A DNA stretch of 64,000 nt from Strongylocentrotus purpuratus (taxonomy: Eukaryota; Echinodermata; Echinoidea; Camarodonta; Strongylocentrotidae): NCBI RefSeq assembly GCF_000002235.5, contig NW_022145611.1, positions 13,734,882 through 13,798,881 of the forward strand. Reading direction: 5' to 3'. A program made the translations under genes and the position numbers. Shown piece after piece: positions 1 to 12,534 of the stretch; within the stretch, counting starts at the first letter, position 1, and every line of letters starts with the position of its first letter. Under the pieces are notes generated by a model. The model ran no database searches. It saw nothing but the letters and a program-made list of their open reading frames with translations, and was not told the DNA's origin.

Positions 1-1183
1 TTTATACATGGTATACTTATCCAAAAGAATAAAGTAATGAGTAAACTGAAATGCAACGAAAAGAAAGAACAAAATCAAAGTATTATCATCACTTTACAAT
101 AAATCTATATCTCCACTGGAGTGCAGGAAATGGTATCAGATATGAACGCGCCGACAGGGGCTGCAGGCGTTGCGAACTTAGTCGCAGATTATACGTGGCC
201 CACTCACAGTGCGACACAGATAGCAAGTTAAAGACCCTGTCAGAAGTGAAAAATGAAACAGATGAATTACATATCAAAGGAAAGCTTACAAGCCATAGAC
301 TACATTAATACCAATTATATGCTACGTTAGTGCCTGTCAGACGAGTAACAGCTCTCTGAAAACACGAAATCTACAGCTTTGAAAATCGGGAGTTGTCGAC
401 CTAAAAACTAGCTATCGAATTGATGACATCATCGTATGTGGAGTACGCATATTCACAATGACTTTGCATTAATTAAGCCCTCAGCTATACAGGCTGAACT
501 GCGGCAAATTTGACCCCTGTTGACCTGTAATTTGGAGAGCTGCGGAAAATATGGGTTTTAATTCGCTTTTGTGCAATACTGACAGAGAATTTTTTTTAAT
601 TCCTTTATATTTGTATTCTATGTTCATTCAGCTTTCCATTGTTAAAAATTTGTATTTTCAACGGATAGGGTCTTTAACGAAAAACAGTGGCGGTTATTAT
701 TCTTGTCCCACTGGGAAACACATTAACCGGTTGGCTGGATCGCCTTGCCAACCCACAAAGTGGTTAAGAAGAAAGGAAAATAATGTCGTTGAACATGAGA
801 AACATGACTAAACTAGGCTGTCAGGGGATACCCTTTGCGTGAATTATGTAAGCATCTGGAGGTTCGGTAGTTATTCCAGCTATTCAAATTACTTCTGGTG
901 CAACTGATTAATCGTGTGCCTTGTATGAAGCGAACACTCATGCTTAATCGTGAAAGTGATAGAGAATTTTTTTTTGTGGCGTAAGCATTTTGCTAGGCTC
1001 TTATATTAACATGTCAAGAGTGTTTCATAGTTTTCAAAAGTTCAAAGTACTGCTGAACCTTGCTATCCCGTACCATTCTTCAAAGAAAAACAGGAACACC
1101 TTTATCTAAATGACCTTGATCTAAAATGTTTTATTTAGTTTTGGGTTCAATACGAAAGATCTTATTGACATTCAAATGATTAT
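1..1183. other. AT-rich non-coding stretch, no gene recognised
   Basis: Only short open frames without family resemblance or splice context are present. I see no repeat array, RNA gene or recognisable domain here. Confidence 0.5.
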
Positions 1184-1526
1184 TTAAGCCCCTCTTATTT
1201 TGGGAGCCCCAAAATTCGCCTAAATTGTATCATAATGTGAAAAAAAATATGTCATTTAACTTATTCAAGACACACTTCTGCAAAGATTTAAAAAAAAAAT
1301 TGTATTCGAAGACAAATACCGATAACAGAATACACATTTAGGTTTTCTGTTGTACGCAGAAAACCTAAATTGTGTATTCTTTCATCTATATTCGACTTCA
1401 AACACATTTGTTTTGAAAATCCTTGCAGAAATGTGTCTTAAATGACATCATCTTTCACATTATGATATACTTCAGTGAAATTTTGCCATCAATTTTTTGG
1501 GGCTACCAACACTTTAGAGGGCTTTA
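1184..1526. mobile_element. Fold-back MITE-like palindrome, about 343 bp
   Basis: The two halves are imperfect reverse complements over almost the whole length. The left end reads AAGCCCCTC and the right end GAGGGCTTT. Further matching blocks include ATCATAATGTGAAA against TTTCACATTATGAT, and AAGACACACTTCTGCAA against TTGCAGAAATGTGTCTT. The centre is a tight hairpin around AGGTTTTCTG / CAGAAAACCT near 1341-1370. There is no coding capacity, so this fits a non-autonomous DNA element. No clear target duplication was found, and the superfamily is not assigned. Confidence 0.7.
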
Positions 1527-1714
1527 AATGTACACACATGAAGAATGAGTTCATTACATGAAGACCTGTATGAACGATATTCACAATTCTTAATATTCAT
1601 GAAGATTAAAGCGTTTCATTTTACTTACAATATAAACAGATCATTGTTATCTCTAGTCAGGGAAAGTAATTTATTAGGCTTATACCTAAGATGTCAAATG
1701 GTTCCCACATTCAT

Positions 1715-1858
1715 CGGAAATGTATATTATTTTATTTGAAGTGTATATAATTTTACTTGAAGTGTTTATTATTTTACTGGAAGTGTATATTATTTTATTG
1801 GAGGTGTATATTATTTTGCTGGAAGTGTATATTATTTTACTGGAAGTGTATGTGTATT
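1715..1858. repeat. Minisatellite, about 22-23 bp unit, roughly six copies
   Basis: A unit of the form GAAGTGTATATTATTTTACTG repeats in tandem with small substitutions such as TTATTTG, TTACTTG and TTATTGG. The array begins after a unique segment and ends at GTGTATGTGTATTGAG. It is non-coding. Confidence 0.75.
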
Positions 1859-1859
1859 G

Positions 1860-2339
1860 AGTGTGAGAAGACCAAAACTCTGCATATTATATTTAAACTG
1901 TATGTTTTAAATCGTCCTGTTTGATGCCACGGTGAATATTGTATTTCTGAGATAATTGTCTCAAGAGAAAATCAATTCGATACATTTTATTTTCATAGAG
2001 TCTAGTGAAATCTCTTAGTATTCAAACTTTCATTGAATAAGAAAGAATGATGGAAAGGAGGGAAAAAAAAAGGTAGGCCGCCAGTGTTCTGAGGCGAGTT
2101 ATGACGTGCTCCCAGCTCATTTTACCGTCTCGGTCACATGAATGTTTGGAAGAGTCCAACACTCTAACCTATTTTTTACCCCAGAATGTTGATCAAAAAT
2201 AACAAAAAGAAGGAGAAGGGGGTTCTAACTTTTCATGTAGGAAAGCATCATATTCCGTCCAACAGTCTACCCTCCTTGTTTCCCCTCTAGCTAGAACGAT
2301 TATGACAAAAAGACGTAAGAGCAATGTCTACTAATGATG
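1860..2339. other. Non-coding stretch, nothing recognised
   Basis: AT-rich sequence without a supported gene, repeat array or RNA. A short poly-A run near 2066 is the only notable feature. Confidence 0.4.
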
Positions 2340-2760
2340 TATCATACTCCGCTCCCAGACGCCATGAACACCGGCAGCACATTGTCGCTCCGGAGCTGAA
2401 CGACGGTTTCGATTAACATTCCGTGGCTTAGCCCTCGAATGGGAGCCCGATGTCGGGCACATGTCTCAAAACATGTTTACTACAATATCATTTCTCAATG
2501 GAAACATGGGAATCAGAACGAGGTGGTTGGCTAGAGGAGGTCGTCCTTATTTCATATGTTGGGTTATCCGTGGTTGTCGACCTTTCGGCTGTAAGACGAT
2601 CACGACGATGTCGCGACGGTAAGGTGGTCGACCGGCGGAGAGCCCGTCTCGGTTACTACCACGTGCGTGGGAGCTGCGAGTGATGGCGTCACAATTTATT
2701 AGGGTTGAAAAATATCCAAAATGGCGGCGGGCCTCTGACCCCCTGAACTAGTTTGGTAGA
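2340..2760. promoter_or_regulatory. GC-rich island with a YY1-type ATGGCGGC motif
   Basis: This stretch is clearly richer in G+C and CpG than its surroundings, with many CGACG/GACGAT steps. At 2717-2728 it carries CAAAATGGCGGC, which matches the consensus of the zinc-finger factor YY1 often found at animal transcription starts. An ATG in the motif opens only a five-codon frame, so no protein can be assigned. It could be a promoter or a first non-coding exon of a gene outside the recognisable part. This is inference from composition and one motif. Confidence 0.3.
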
Positions 2761-2920
2761 CAGTTAAAAGCAGAGAAGATGGCAAGCCATATAGACATGA
2801 AAGAAATGCACATGGAAACTTGGCTGATGAAAAACTAATGAAACAAGTTTGAAGATTGATACAAAAAAGTTTCAGATTGAATAAGACTGTCACATGACGA
2901 TATCTAACCCCAGACCTAGA

Positions 2921-2925
<5 letters not shown>

Positions 2926-2963
<38 letters not shown>
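2926..2963. repeat. (GA)n microsatellite running into poly-G
   Basis: A perfect GA dinucleotide tract is followed directly by an eleven-base G run. Open frames across it on either strand are composition artefacts. Confidence 0.9.
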
Positions 2964-3147
2964 CGGAGAGAGGAATATAGACAGAGAGAGTAAATGGTAG
3001 TGAGAGAAAAGGGATATAGAGCTTCTTCGCTGTATATGAAACGTATAAGAAAGTTTGCGTTGATTGGAAGGTTTGGGTTCAACTCCCCTAAAGATCATTG
3101 TTTGTGCTTTAGGATCTTCCACAGCTTTTTCGATATGGCCTAATTTT

Positions 3148-3216
3148 AATAATAATAATAGTGCGTTCTTATATAGCACTTTTCAGGACCGCAGGCCCTC
3201 TCAAAGCGCTTCACAG
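3148..3216. repeat. Retroposon-tail-like repeat
   Basis: An (AAT)n run leads into GTGCGTTCTTATATAGCAC and then CAAAGCGCTTCAC. Related AATAATAATGGTGGCTTCTTATATAG sequence occurs near 26856-26885, and a TATAGCGCTTAATAC tail occurs at 53405. This recurring motif looks like the end of an interspersed retroposon. The family is not assigned. Confidence 0.4.
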
Positions 3217-3592
3217 ATATACATCATCCTTTAACATTTTATAACGAATGCTTTTTCTCGAAAATATATTAGTTCAAAAGATTGTTACTATATCAGAATA
3301 TTCGGTGGATCGTTCAATTACCAGATGTGTTTATACAGCTTTTTCTGAAAAGAGTGAAAATATACTCCGCCACTGCCACAGGAAGAGCAGTTCAGTATAG
3401 ATGTGACCACCCTTAAAAAGTAAGAACAATCGTCTCGACATGGGCCAAGTTAAAAAAAATTGTAATCGTATATGTAATGGCAGAAAGTGTATGATAAAAA
3501 TAATTTATTAAGAAGAAGATGTAAAAATGCAAAGAGTAGATACAGGGATAGAAAGAGGGCAAAAGAGGGGAGCGGAAGTAAAGAGAAAGAAA

Positions 3593-3657
3593 TAGAGGGA
3601 GAGAGAGGGGGAAGAGAGAGAGAGAGAGAGGGTGGAAGAGAGAAAGAGAGAGGAGGA
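3593..3657. repeat. (GA)n-rich purine tract
   Basis: Imperfect GA/GGA repeats flank AGAGAGAGAGAGAGAGGG. They generate serine/proline/leucine-rich or arginine/glutamate-rich open frames on the two strands, which are not genes. Confidence 0.85.
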
Positions 3658-4137
3658 GCGTGTGTGTTATTTCTAACCAAAAAAAATGAAATCATCCCTA
3701 CGTTAAACAAGACGATGTCTATTTTAGAACCCGATAAACTAGCCACAGGCACTGATACGCTATTGCAACTGTATACAGCTTGATGATTATGATTCAGTCC
3801 GCACTCCACATGAAAAATTGAATTCGAACATGGCAGCAAGTGAGTACCGATCTAATAATGACCATTCATCCTAATATGAAAGCGATCAATTGTGATTAGT
3901 CATCGTTTTGTGTCTCCAAGCATCCATTTATGCTTGTGATTCCCAGAACAATGTCTCTATATCTCAAGGCCTTCGATCATGATTGTTATTATAAGCAGAT
4001 TATGAACGGATGAATTCCTCTTCATCAATAATAAACGCAGGGTTTGTGTAATCCTGCAAAAAAGTGTTTTTTTAATAAAAAATGAAGGACAATAGTTATT
4101 AGCTGGAAAATATTACACCGTTTGTCAAAATACAATT

Positions 4138-4165
4138 ACGTTTCAGTTTCAGTTTCAGTTTTATT
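4138..4165 (-). repeat. Retroposon 3' tail, (CTGAAA)n on the minus strand
   Basis: TTTCAG is repeated three to four times and followed by TTTTATTTTTC. Read on the minus strand this is a short tandem tail of the kind that ends CR1/L2-like LINEs. The body beyond 4165 is not recognisable. Confidence 0.4.
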
Positions 4166-7089
4166 TTTCAAATCCAACAGAACAGTAATTTTGTAGTTAT
4201 ACCAAGTTATACCAAGCGATCCCGAAATGTGAATATCTCGTTTTATATTTAGATTATTCACCGTTGGTGTTCGAGCTGCAAGTTTATTGGATAGATTCAG
4301 TAGCTGTACTTGTTGATAAATCAGGGAAAAGAGCCTCGAAGTATGTCCGGAACTCATGTCATACTTTATTGATATCTTCGTAAAATGATCATCAATGACT
4401 CATTCATATAACACTTCGATATATACTATACCATGTCGTGACTTTCTTGTTGTTTCTCTGGTTACCATTTTTTATTGCTAAGTCACACGTTTTTGTTTTG
4501 CTTCCTTTCTATCAAGCGATGCCCGTGGTGATCATGTATTCATTTTTAATTCGTTATGAGACGGCGTGGATGTTTTGGAATTCATTCAGAATGATGAATA
4601 GAAATGCCCTTTTACTTTTGGCGCCAACTAAAACCTGGCGCCAACTATTAACACTATAGTTTCACCAGGAGCAGGAAAATCCATCTGGCGTATCTCCTAT
4701 TAATCGATGGAAAAAAATTTAGTTGTCCTATTTCCTTTTAGATATTTCTGAAACTAAGAACTCGTGCATCCGATTTATAATATTGGTTTAAGTATTTTTC
4801 AAGAAAATAGGACTATGTTCTAAAACCAGGGCATGGGCTAATCGTGATAAATTAAAAAAGATGTGTTACATGTCAAAAACAATATTGGTGAATACATATA
4901 TACTTTTGATTTTTTTCTTAAGGCGAGGTGTTCTTATTCTATATAAACTGTTATCCAAATGTATTTAGACATATAACACGATTGCACAGGCTTTCGAGAA
5001 AATCTATTTAAAGGCGATTCCATTAGCCTATTGTATTGCTAATAGAGATCGTATTTGGATTACCGAATATGGCATGGTCATGTTCACACATTCCAACAGT
5101 TTAAGCACAAGGATATTGAAATTTCTTTAGGTTGAAAATCTTGGCGATCATGTCAGTGTCGTTTCGGAAAGAAATGGATATGAAACTGCTCAGAAAAAAC
5201 CTCTTGGGTCGCTACAACGCTTACAGCCCCTCTCTATTCTCTACTTTTTAATTTGACAAGGGCAAGGTCCCATGTGAGCAACACGTCTTGGCATGGAAAC
5301 ATGCTGGACACCTCGACCAATGTCACGTGATAATGCTTCTTTTGGAGTGTTATCTTTACCATGTTATCATGCACCATGTGAGAGATCGACTACGCGCTAC
5401 ATCGAATTTGATAATCATGCCATGCGAGAGATATGCTACACTTGCTGATTATGCGCAGGCGTCGGGTAATTTGTAAATTTTGCTTCGTTGATTAATACGT
5501 AGTCTTTAGTGGAAGACCTTAACACCAAAACGACGGATACAGGATAATAGATACAATTGAGATTAAACACATGATTGTGGGGGGGGGGGGGGGGTACAAA
5601 TGAATGGCAATTTCTTAAATTGTTATAGCTTAACACAAAACCATGAAAGTAATGATTACGTCATATCACCATGGTTATGTTCATGCCCACAATCAAGATA
5701 TGTTTTTGTTTAAACCAATTTGTTTTTCTTCTTCTCCAGTGATATATATATCGTGTACTTAGGATTTGTCTTAATTTAAAATTTCAAGTATTCTGGCTCC
5801 CTGTTATACAACCAAGGTATATACCAGGTTATTTGCCCATAATTATATTGACACTCGTCTTTAATGAAGCCCCTGCATGATCCACTTGGCTTCCCATCAT
5901 TAAGGTGGCTATCCTCGAAGACTATGGGGCTGATGAGAAGTGTTGGCCCAGATCAATACGAATCAAGTGACTTACTTTTCGCGGTCGTCTTGATAAAGGG
6001 CGCGAAAAACAGGGGAAGAAGTTGTTGATGAAGTTGTTAGGGCATGCTCCAAGAGATCCATGTTACTCATTGGAGGCAGCATCTAAAACAAACCAAGCAG
6101 AGAAATACTTGCCCTCCGGAGCAAGAAATTATCGTTAAATCAGCTTGAATCCAAACAATAGAGAAAATAACCCCTTTGGCCACGAGCCAGCTAGAAGGGC
6201 GTTAACTTATGTTCTTGTAGAAAGAGTTAATGTACTTTTGGCTCCTAGTGGACGTACATGAAATTTTGGGGTGAGAGCACGAGACCCACTTTTCATGATT
6301 GTTTGCTGTTTGAAATAATAATTAGTACGGACTCATGATCAGTGAGTGGGCTTGTCAATTGGAATAATCCACTCGGTATATTAATTATGCCAGGGAAATT
6401 GGCGTATCGAGAGATATTGTCATAATTATGAGGGGCCACGTCAATTAGAGAACTGTATATCAAAGTTGGCCGAAGCACGTTTATACTGGTTTAAATCAAA
6501 TAAGAGCAGATATTGGGGGCGGGGGCACCTACACCACTGGTATCCCCTGGATCCGCCAGTGGAGGCACGCGTCACCGGGGTGGATCAAAGTTAAGCTAGA
6601 CCCAATCCTCCTTCGAAATCCCACCACTTCCAACCGGATTTAATGACATTTTGTGTTATTACGATCATTATTTCCTCGATTGTTTGGACTATTTAATTAC
6701 ATGAACGGTTGTGATGATGAGGATCCTGTGACTAGTAGGTTTCATCGTGAAAATATTTTATACAATATATCACTGGACTACTTTCCACGTTGTAGGCATG
6801 TGCAGTAATTTAAAACTGTTAAAGCGTACAGGTTTATCTATACACGCTGGAGAAAGGATGGGATAAAGTTCAATCAACAAAGATTTTTTTTTGGAGAACA
6901 ATAAGATGGACAAACGGAGAGAGGTATGGTGAGTGAGTGAGAGAGAGAACAAAAGAAAGGGAGAGAGGGAGACAGCTAGACTGACAGACAGACAACATAT
7001 AGGCGTATAGGAACAAATTCAATTATGACATCAAGTTGGCTACGATAAGTTATTTTAGTCACTTAAACATATTGAAAATGTCTTTTGAT
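4166..7089. other. Non-coding stretch with one poly-G run
   Basis: No protein family, RNA gene or long repeat is recognisable in this stretch. A poly-G run lies at 5577-5594, and short GA-rich tracts lie near 6930-6975. Open frames of 60-73 codons have no domain resemblance. Confidence 0.4.
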
Positions 7090-8270
7090 ATCTTTGTACG
7101 AAGATTAAGAATGGTAACACACCTGCTTCCTATGAAGTCAATGGTGAAACTGTAACAGATAAGCGTCCAATATGTAATATCTTTGATGAACATTTCATCA
7201 ATATCGGTCCAACCCTAGCATCAAGTTGTAAATGTTTACCAGATGACAATGTTAAATAATTATGTTGAACCAAATATCGGCATTGTTCCAAATAAATTTA
7301 AAGTTTCTAAAAAATACCCATATACAAAATACCGTTGCAAAGATTTTTTTCTTCTAATTATCCTCCAATATCCATACTTTCTAGTAAAATGTGTAAAAAA
7401 TAATTTGTTTAATTTGTTAATGAAGTGAAATATCATAAAACCACACAAGTTGGATTTAGACCGAGACGCTCCACATCTTCTGCTCTTTTAGAACTACAAC
7501 ATGAAAATAAAAGTGTGTTTGAAAACACATTGGCTTATTCCTAATTCTTTGTAAGGTTTTTGATTCGTTAAACCATTCTATATTATTCCATCAACTTCAA
7601 AATGTTAAGTTTTAATTACAAAAAAAAAGTCAGAATTATTTCACATTCAGTTTACTATGCTCCTTCCCTGCCACTATTTTCTTGCCTTAATTTATTACAT
7701 GTATATTTACGTATGAATGCTTTTAAGGACTGCTACCTAAAGTACCTATATATCTGATATATATATTTGATATATATAGATCTGATATATATCTGATATA
7801 TAGATATATATATATTGATTCAATACTAGGTCACTTTGAATCAAATGCCAATACATAGAGAAATAAAACACGAGGCATGCTTCAGACTTTCACTTTCCAC
7901 AGAGCAGAAACATAACCTTCAATAACTCCATATTCCGTACTGGACCCAAGATATGGAGTAATATTCCAAGTAATATCAAGATTGCAACTACCAACTTTAA
8001 ATCCATTAAAAGAACGTTAAAAACATTCATTTTCGAATTTGTATAAAACAAAGATTTAAATCTCTTTCAAGATGCTTGTGAAGTAAATTATTGTTTTCTG
8101 TTTCGGGGGATAAGCTTTGAATAATATTTTTGTCTTCTGGCTAATCCCCAAACACTTCATACTTAGTTGTTGTTGTTGTTAATGTTTATTTCCTGTTTTT
8201 TATTGTAATTGCATATGTTTTTTGTATCTTCTGATGTCCATGATTTTATGAATGTGTTAAATATATGAAA
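7090..8270 (+). mobile_element. Degraded non-LTR retrotransposon (LINE), ORF2 remnants
   Basis: Collinear fragments of a LINE reverse transcriptase can be read on the plus strand across shifting frames. Near 7123-7225 there is an EHFINIGPTLAS-like peptide, matching the FNNFFVNIGPNLA linker ahead of the RT. Near 7445-7500 comes VGFRPRRSTSSALLELQHEN, an RT motif. Near 7545-7600 there is DLCKVFDSLNHSILFHQLQ. Near 7905-8045 there is a C-terminal SIFRTGPKIWSNIPSNIK segment. The RT core between about 7610 and 7900 is missing or unreadable. The arrangement fits a CR1/L2 or RTE-like clade. It is clearly dead, with several frame changes, and its 3' non-coding tail runs towards 8270. Confidence 0.75.
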
Positions 8271-8586
8271 TGAAGAGGGAGAGAGAGAGAGAGAGAGAGT
8301 GTGTGTGTGTTTGTTATCTTCTCTTACACATTCTATATGCTTGGTAATTGCGTCCGCCGTCCGATATATAAGATGAAAGAGGTATATTGAATCTTCGTGT
8401 CTGATGATTATTGTCCGTGATTTTATGAATGTGTTAAATATATGAAATGAAGAGGGAGAGAGAGAGAGTGTGTGTGTGTGTGTTTCTTATCTTCTCTTAC
8501 ACATTCTTATGCTTGGTAATTGCGTCCGCCGTCCGATATATAAGATGAAAGAGGTATATTGAATCTTCGTGTCTGATGATTATTGT
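8241..8586. repeat. Tandem duplication of a roughly 170-bp unit containing (GA)n(GT)n
   Basis: Two consecutive copies share GATTTTATGAATGTG, an AGGGAGAGAG tract running into GTGTGTGTG, then TATCTTCTCTTACACATTC and GCGTCCGCCGTCCGATATAT. They differ mainly in microsatellite length. The duplication lies directly downstream of the LINE remnant and probably arose from its 3' flank. Confidence 0.85.
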
Positions 8587-10439
8587 TAATAATGTATAAA
8601 GATGAATAATGCTTTTTTGTAACTGTTGGTAAATTTATTGATGCAATAACAAATGTTAAGGAGCATTCTATATGGACTTTAGAAACCACGAACGTGACTG
8701 TTTGCGTCATCCAGAGTTATTTAAGGTAACCATTCGTAAAACCCTCTCCACACTCGGGCAGTATGGCATCCTTACCTGTCGACTCGGCAAAGAAATCTTT
8801 TCGTTTGAAGTCTGCAAAACAAATTCCAACGTCTGATTGCCAATAAGCGATTAATGAATCCCCTCATGGTTTCTGAAAACCGAGTTGAAACGGCGATGAA
8901 CATGATCAAAAAGAGAGGACACGACTTGCTGGATGTTTCATGACCTTCTCAACTCCTTCTGTATTTGGCAGCATGGGTCTTCCGGTTTGATTACAGGGCG
9001 TTATCTTTCATTTGAACCTAAATTGGTTACTATGGTTACCAGTGAATGTGTAGACCTAACAGTTTTCATCGGTGGGTACGACATTGTCTGGAAGTGAGGG
9101 TATATCTCTCTCTTTCATTTTTCATTTGAAGGTCTCATTTTCCGCTATTCTCCTGGAAAGAATTCTGTCCACCAATATTATTAAAAGCGACTTCCACTGA
9201 CAAAGTTGGCAATTTAGGATTAATACCTGACTAGTGTGATAATACGCGCAGCAAAAAATGCTAACAAGTCAACTATGAAATGGGCAATATACAAATTTCG
9301 GACCCTTATGACATATCATCACCATCGTCTTCCATCAAATTATTATTTAGGGCATTTGTGTGTGTGGGAAGGGGGGGGGAGGGGTTGGGGAGGTTGTGAT
9401 TATCAACAATTTCTGACAATCTTGTGGTTGTTCTCCCCGTTGGTGAACAAAAAGATGGGAATCGCTTTCTCGTATTTTCACCTCTCTGTCTCTCTCTCTC
9501 TTCTTTTCTCATGTTGGGGACCCAAAGGTTTACGGATTTGCCGACAGTGATTGCCAACAGTCATCATCACCTTGATCCTCACCCGAAACAAGATTGCACT
9601 TTTCACTGGATCGATGACCCTATGATGATATTTAACATTCAAGTAACATCATAAGAACGATCAGCAGCATCCTTTCCTTCACAATTGTACTTTTCCAAGT
9701 GAATCATAGAAATGCTAAATGAAGGCAGTATCACGAACTCAAAAGAGACGTGTACTTTTGAGTCTTTCTTTTCGTTGTATTCGTCATGAGAACTACTAAT
9801 AGTGGAAAAGCACGCCTCTCTTTTTAAGGTGTTGGTTTTTAATCTTCGGGCACTGTTTCCCCCTTTCAGTGTTCAAAACGATATTAAAAAAAAAACATCA
9901 ATAAAAGCTCTTTAACTCATATTCTGTCCTATATGAACGTTATCTCTGCACCTGGTGTTTTATGATCATGTTTAAACCGTTTTGATAAAAAAAAATAAAA
10001 AGGGAACTTGGAACGGAGGTAGGTAGCTTAAAGAAAGACCCCACAGGACACTTATATAACTGAAAGGATTAAGACAAAAGACGACGAACCTTTTGATTTT
10101 ATAGATTTTTAGAGAAAAGGAATGAATTGAAATTTGACTAACTAGAATTTCTTGGCCAGGGGCTATAGCGCTCAAAGTATAAGAGACGTAGTCTCGTCAG
10201 TTTACACCCCCTTTGAAGATACTATGTCCCTTTAGCAGCCAACATCAAATTCTATAGAACTTTGCAGGTATTATGAATATGTCATGTATGTCCTATCTGT
10301 AAAATTTAAACATTAGCAGTGTCTTAGTATTCAAATTATTCAAGGAAACCTGGTTACCTTCTAGACTTCACTGTTGAACACTATTGAGTGAGTGACTGAC
10401 ATCTTTTTCTCTTTGTTAATAACATTCATAAAATGAGCT
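8587..10439. other. Non-coding stretch, no gene recognised
   Basis: Open frames of 76-104 codons near 9236-9654 derive from a G-rich tract (9366-9390) and a CT tract (9480-9510) and show no domain. No RNA gene or array is seen. Confidence 0.4.
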
Positions 10440-10765
10440 GTTTCAAGTTTCAAGTTTTTATTATTCCACATTTTACAACAAATATAGACATACATACAAA
10501 ATAAGAAATTATACAATTCATGAAGTATAAATAAGCACGTCTCAATGATTCTCAAATTCTATAATAGATTAAACAGAATGTGAGGAACATTTAAAAAAGC
10601 AGTGATTGTATATTATAGGTTCCTGGAAAACTAAGTATTGTAGAAGAAAAAACCGAAGCATTTAGAGAAGGACGTAATTTAGAGGGGAGACAATTAAAAC
10701 ACAATGGAATAAGGACATTTGTATACAAAATATTGCATTAGCACCAATACCCAGAGTCACCCGGT
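10440..10765 (-). repeat. Retroposon 3' end, minus orientation
   Basis: The sequence opens with TTTCAAGTTTCAAGTTTTTATT, which on the minus strand is a short tandem tail of AAACTTG type preceded by A-rich sequence. This is typical of CR1/L2-type LINE termini. No protein fragment could be read further in, so the upper limit is approximate. Confidence 0.35.
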
Positions 10766-11573
10766 TAAAGATAAACTCCAGTTCTGGTTAAAAAAAAAAA
10801 AAAATTCTCACAGAATCAAACGAAACTTACACTGAATGTTCAAGATTACAAATAAATGACATGTGCCAAACAATTTTGGTAGAAAATGTATACTGGCTGA
10901 GTAATGAGCATAGAAAGACAAGGAAATCAAGGTAGTACTAGCCCCAACACCATGTGTGTTGTCCCATAATAGCTTTCTGTGTACAGTGCTTGTTACTTTA
11001 CCAAGACTCGGTCAAATTTATTATGATTTTGATGACTCCAGAACCTTGCAGTGCACACCAATACTTACATGCTACATGATCAACTGTTTCTGATCCTTTC
11101 CACACCTTTTCTTTCACAATGCAATCGCATTACCAGTACTAAAGTTTATCTTTAAAATGCGTAGTCAAGATGCGTAGTCACCCGAGCAATTTAGTTAGCA
11201 TAGCACGAAGTAATTTGTTTATACATTCAAAAACCGGAACACGCATCATTAATTAGGTACATGAGCATTTGTATACATCAATAACTCACTAATTGTAATG
11301 GCCAAAATGAAACTGAACGAACGAAGGGTGTGAACATCAGACTATTACTTAGGTGATTGCAATCACTTAAGTCGATTCAACAACTAATTGTCGTTATTTT
11401 CCCACTAAAAGCCATTTTCACTCCCTTTCGTTTTGAGGGAAGTTCTAAATTAGTATTGTCTTTCAAATGCCGTTGGAATCTAACCTTTTCATTTGTTGGC
11501 CTGCAAATGGGACATAGAAACCTTTAAGTGGAATACACACTGTGCATGTACTTCTACAGTGTACATGTACCGT

Positions 11574-11609
<36 letters not shown>

Positions 11610-12354
11610 ATTATTTTTTTTTTTTGGGGGGGGGGGGGGGGTCTCGTGACCGCTGGGCCGTTACCATGGTAAGAAATCTAGAAATATTGGAATTTTAGAA
11701 AAGTACTTTAATTTTCAACATGGAACAAATAGTAGGAATATAATAATCTTGGCTGTTAGTTTGATTATAATCAAAATGGTAGTCTTATGGAGTAACAAAA
11801 AAGACCGTTGTCATGAAAAACGGAATGTCAAATAAGCTTTTATCTTTGAACCAAAAAAGAAAAGAAATGTAACTAATCAATACAAAAAAATAAAACAAGT
11901 AGAATAAATAAAAAAAGAAAATGATACAGCTCTATAATCTAGTTACCTCATCCATCAGAATCGGTTCGTTTGGCCATAACCAATTTCATAAATAAGTTCT
12001 CTCAAAAATGTTTTTAAAAAATACTGAATTCCATTGTTATCCCACGAGAATAGCAAAATGTTATCAGTTCTGGAGTCATCAAATTCATAACAAATTTGGC
12101 TCAGTCTTGGTAAAGTAACAAGCACACTACACAGAAAGATGTATATGGGACAACACAAATGGAATCGGGGCTAGTACTACTTGATTTCCTTATCGTTCTA
12201 TGCTCATTACTCAGCCAGTACACATTTTCTTCCAAAATTGTTTTGCACATGACATTTATTTGTAATCTTGAACATTCAGTGTAAGTTTCGTTAGATTCTG
12301 TGAGATTTCATTTTCTTTTTTTTACCAGAACTCAAGTTTATCATTAAGTGGTTG
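10766..12354. mobile_element. Non-autonomous DNA element with roughly 290-bp terminal inverted repeats
   Basis: The segment 10766-11060 reappears as its reverse complement at about 12045-12354. Shared blocks include AAAGATAAACT at the outer end, TCACAGAATCAAACGAAAC / GTTTCGTTAGATTCTGTGA, ACTGAATGTTCAAGATTAC, TGGCTGAGTAATGAGCATAG and CTTGGTAAAGTAACAAGCAC. The interior of about 980 bp holds an (AT)n tract, a poly-T and a poly-G run (11575-11641) and no coding frame. A third copy of the end alone lies at 21709-22030. This fits a TIR-bearing DNA transposon derivative of unknown superfamily. Confidence 0.65.
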
Positions 12355-12534
12355 CTCTCACGCACTTTTTGTTGCAAACGTATCAGAATAAGTAGTTCCC
12401 CGTTTTTTTTCCCGTAATTGGCCAAACTGGCCATTTTTTCCACATCGAAAGTGTGACTTGTATAATATTTATATCCATATAATACTAATTAAAAATGATT
12501 CCTCTATGGCCACCATTTCTTTTTCTCTCCATCT

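Noticed and set aside
4618-4650. Two TGGCGCCAACTA copies resembling a primer binding site of an LTR element
   Set aside because: No long terminal repeats or coding remnants surround it. It is a short direct repeat only.
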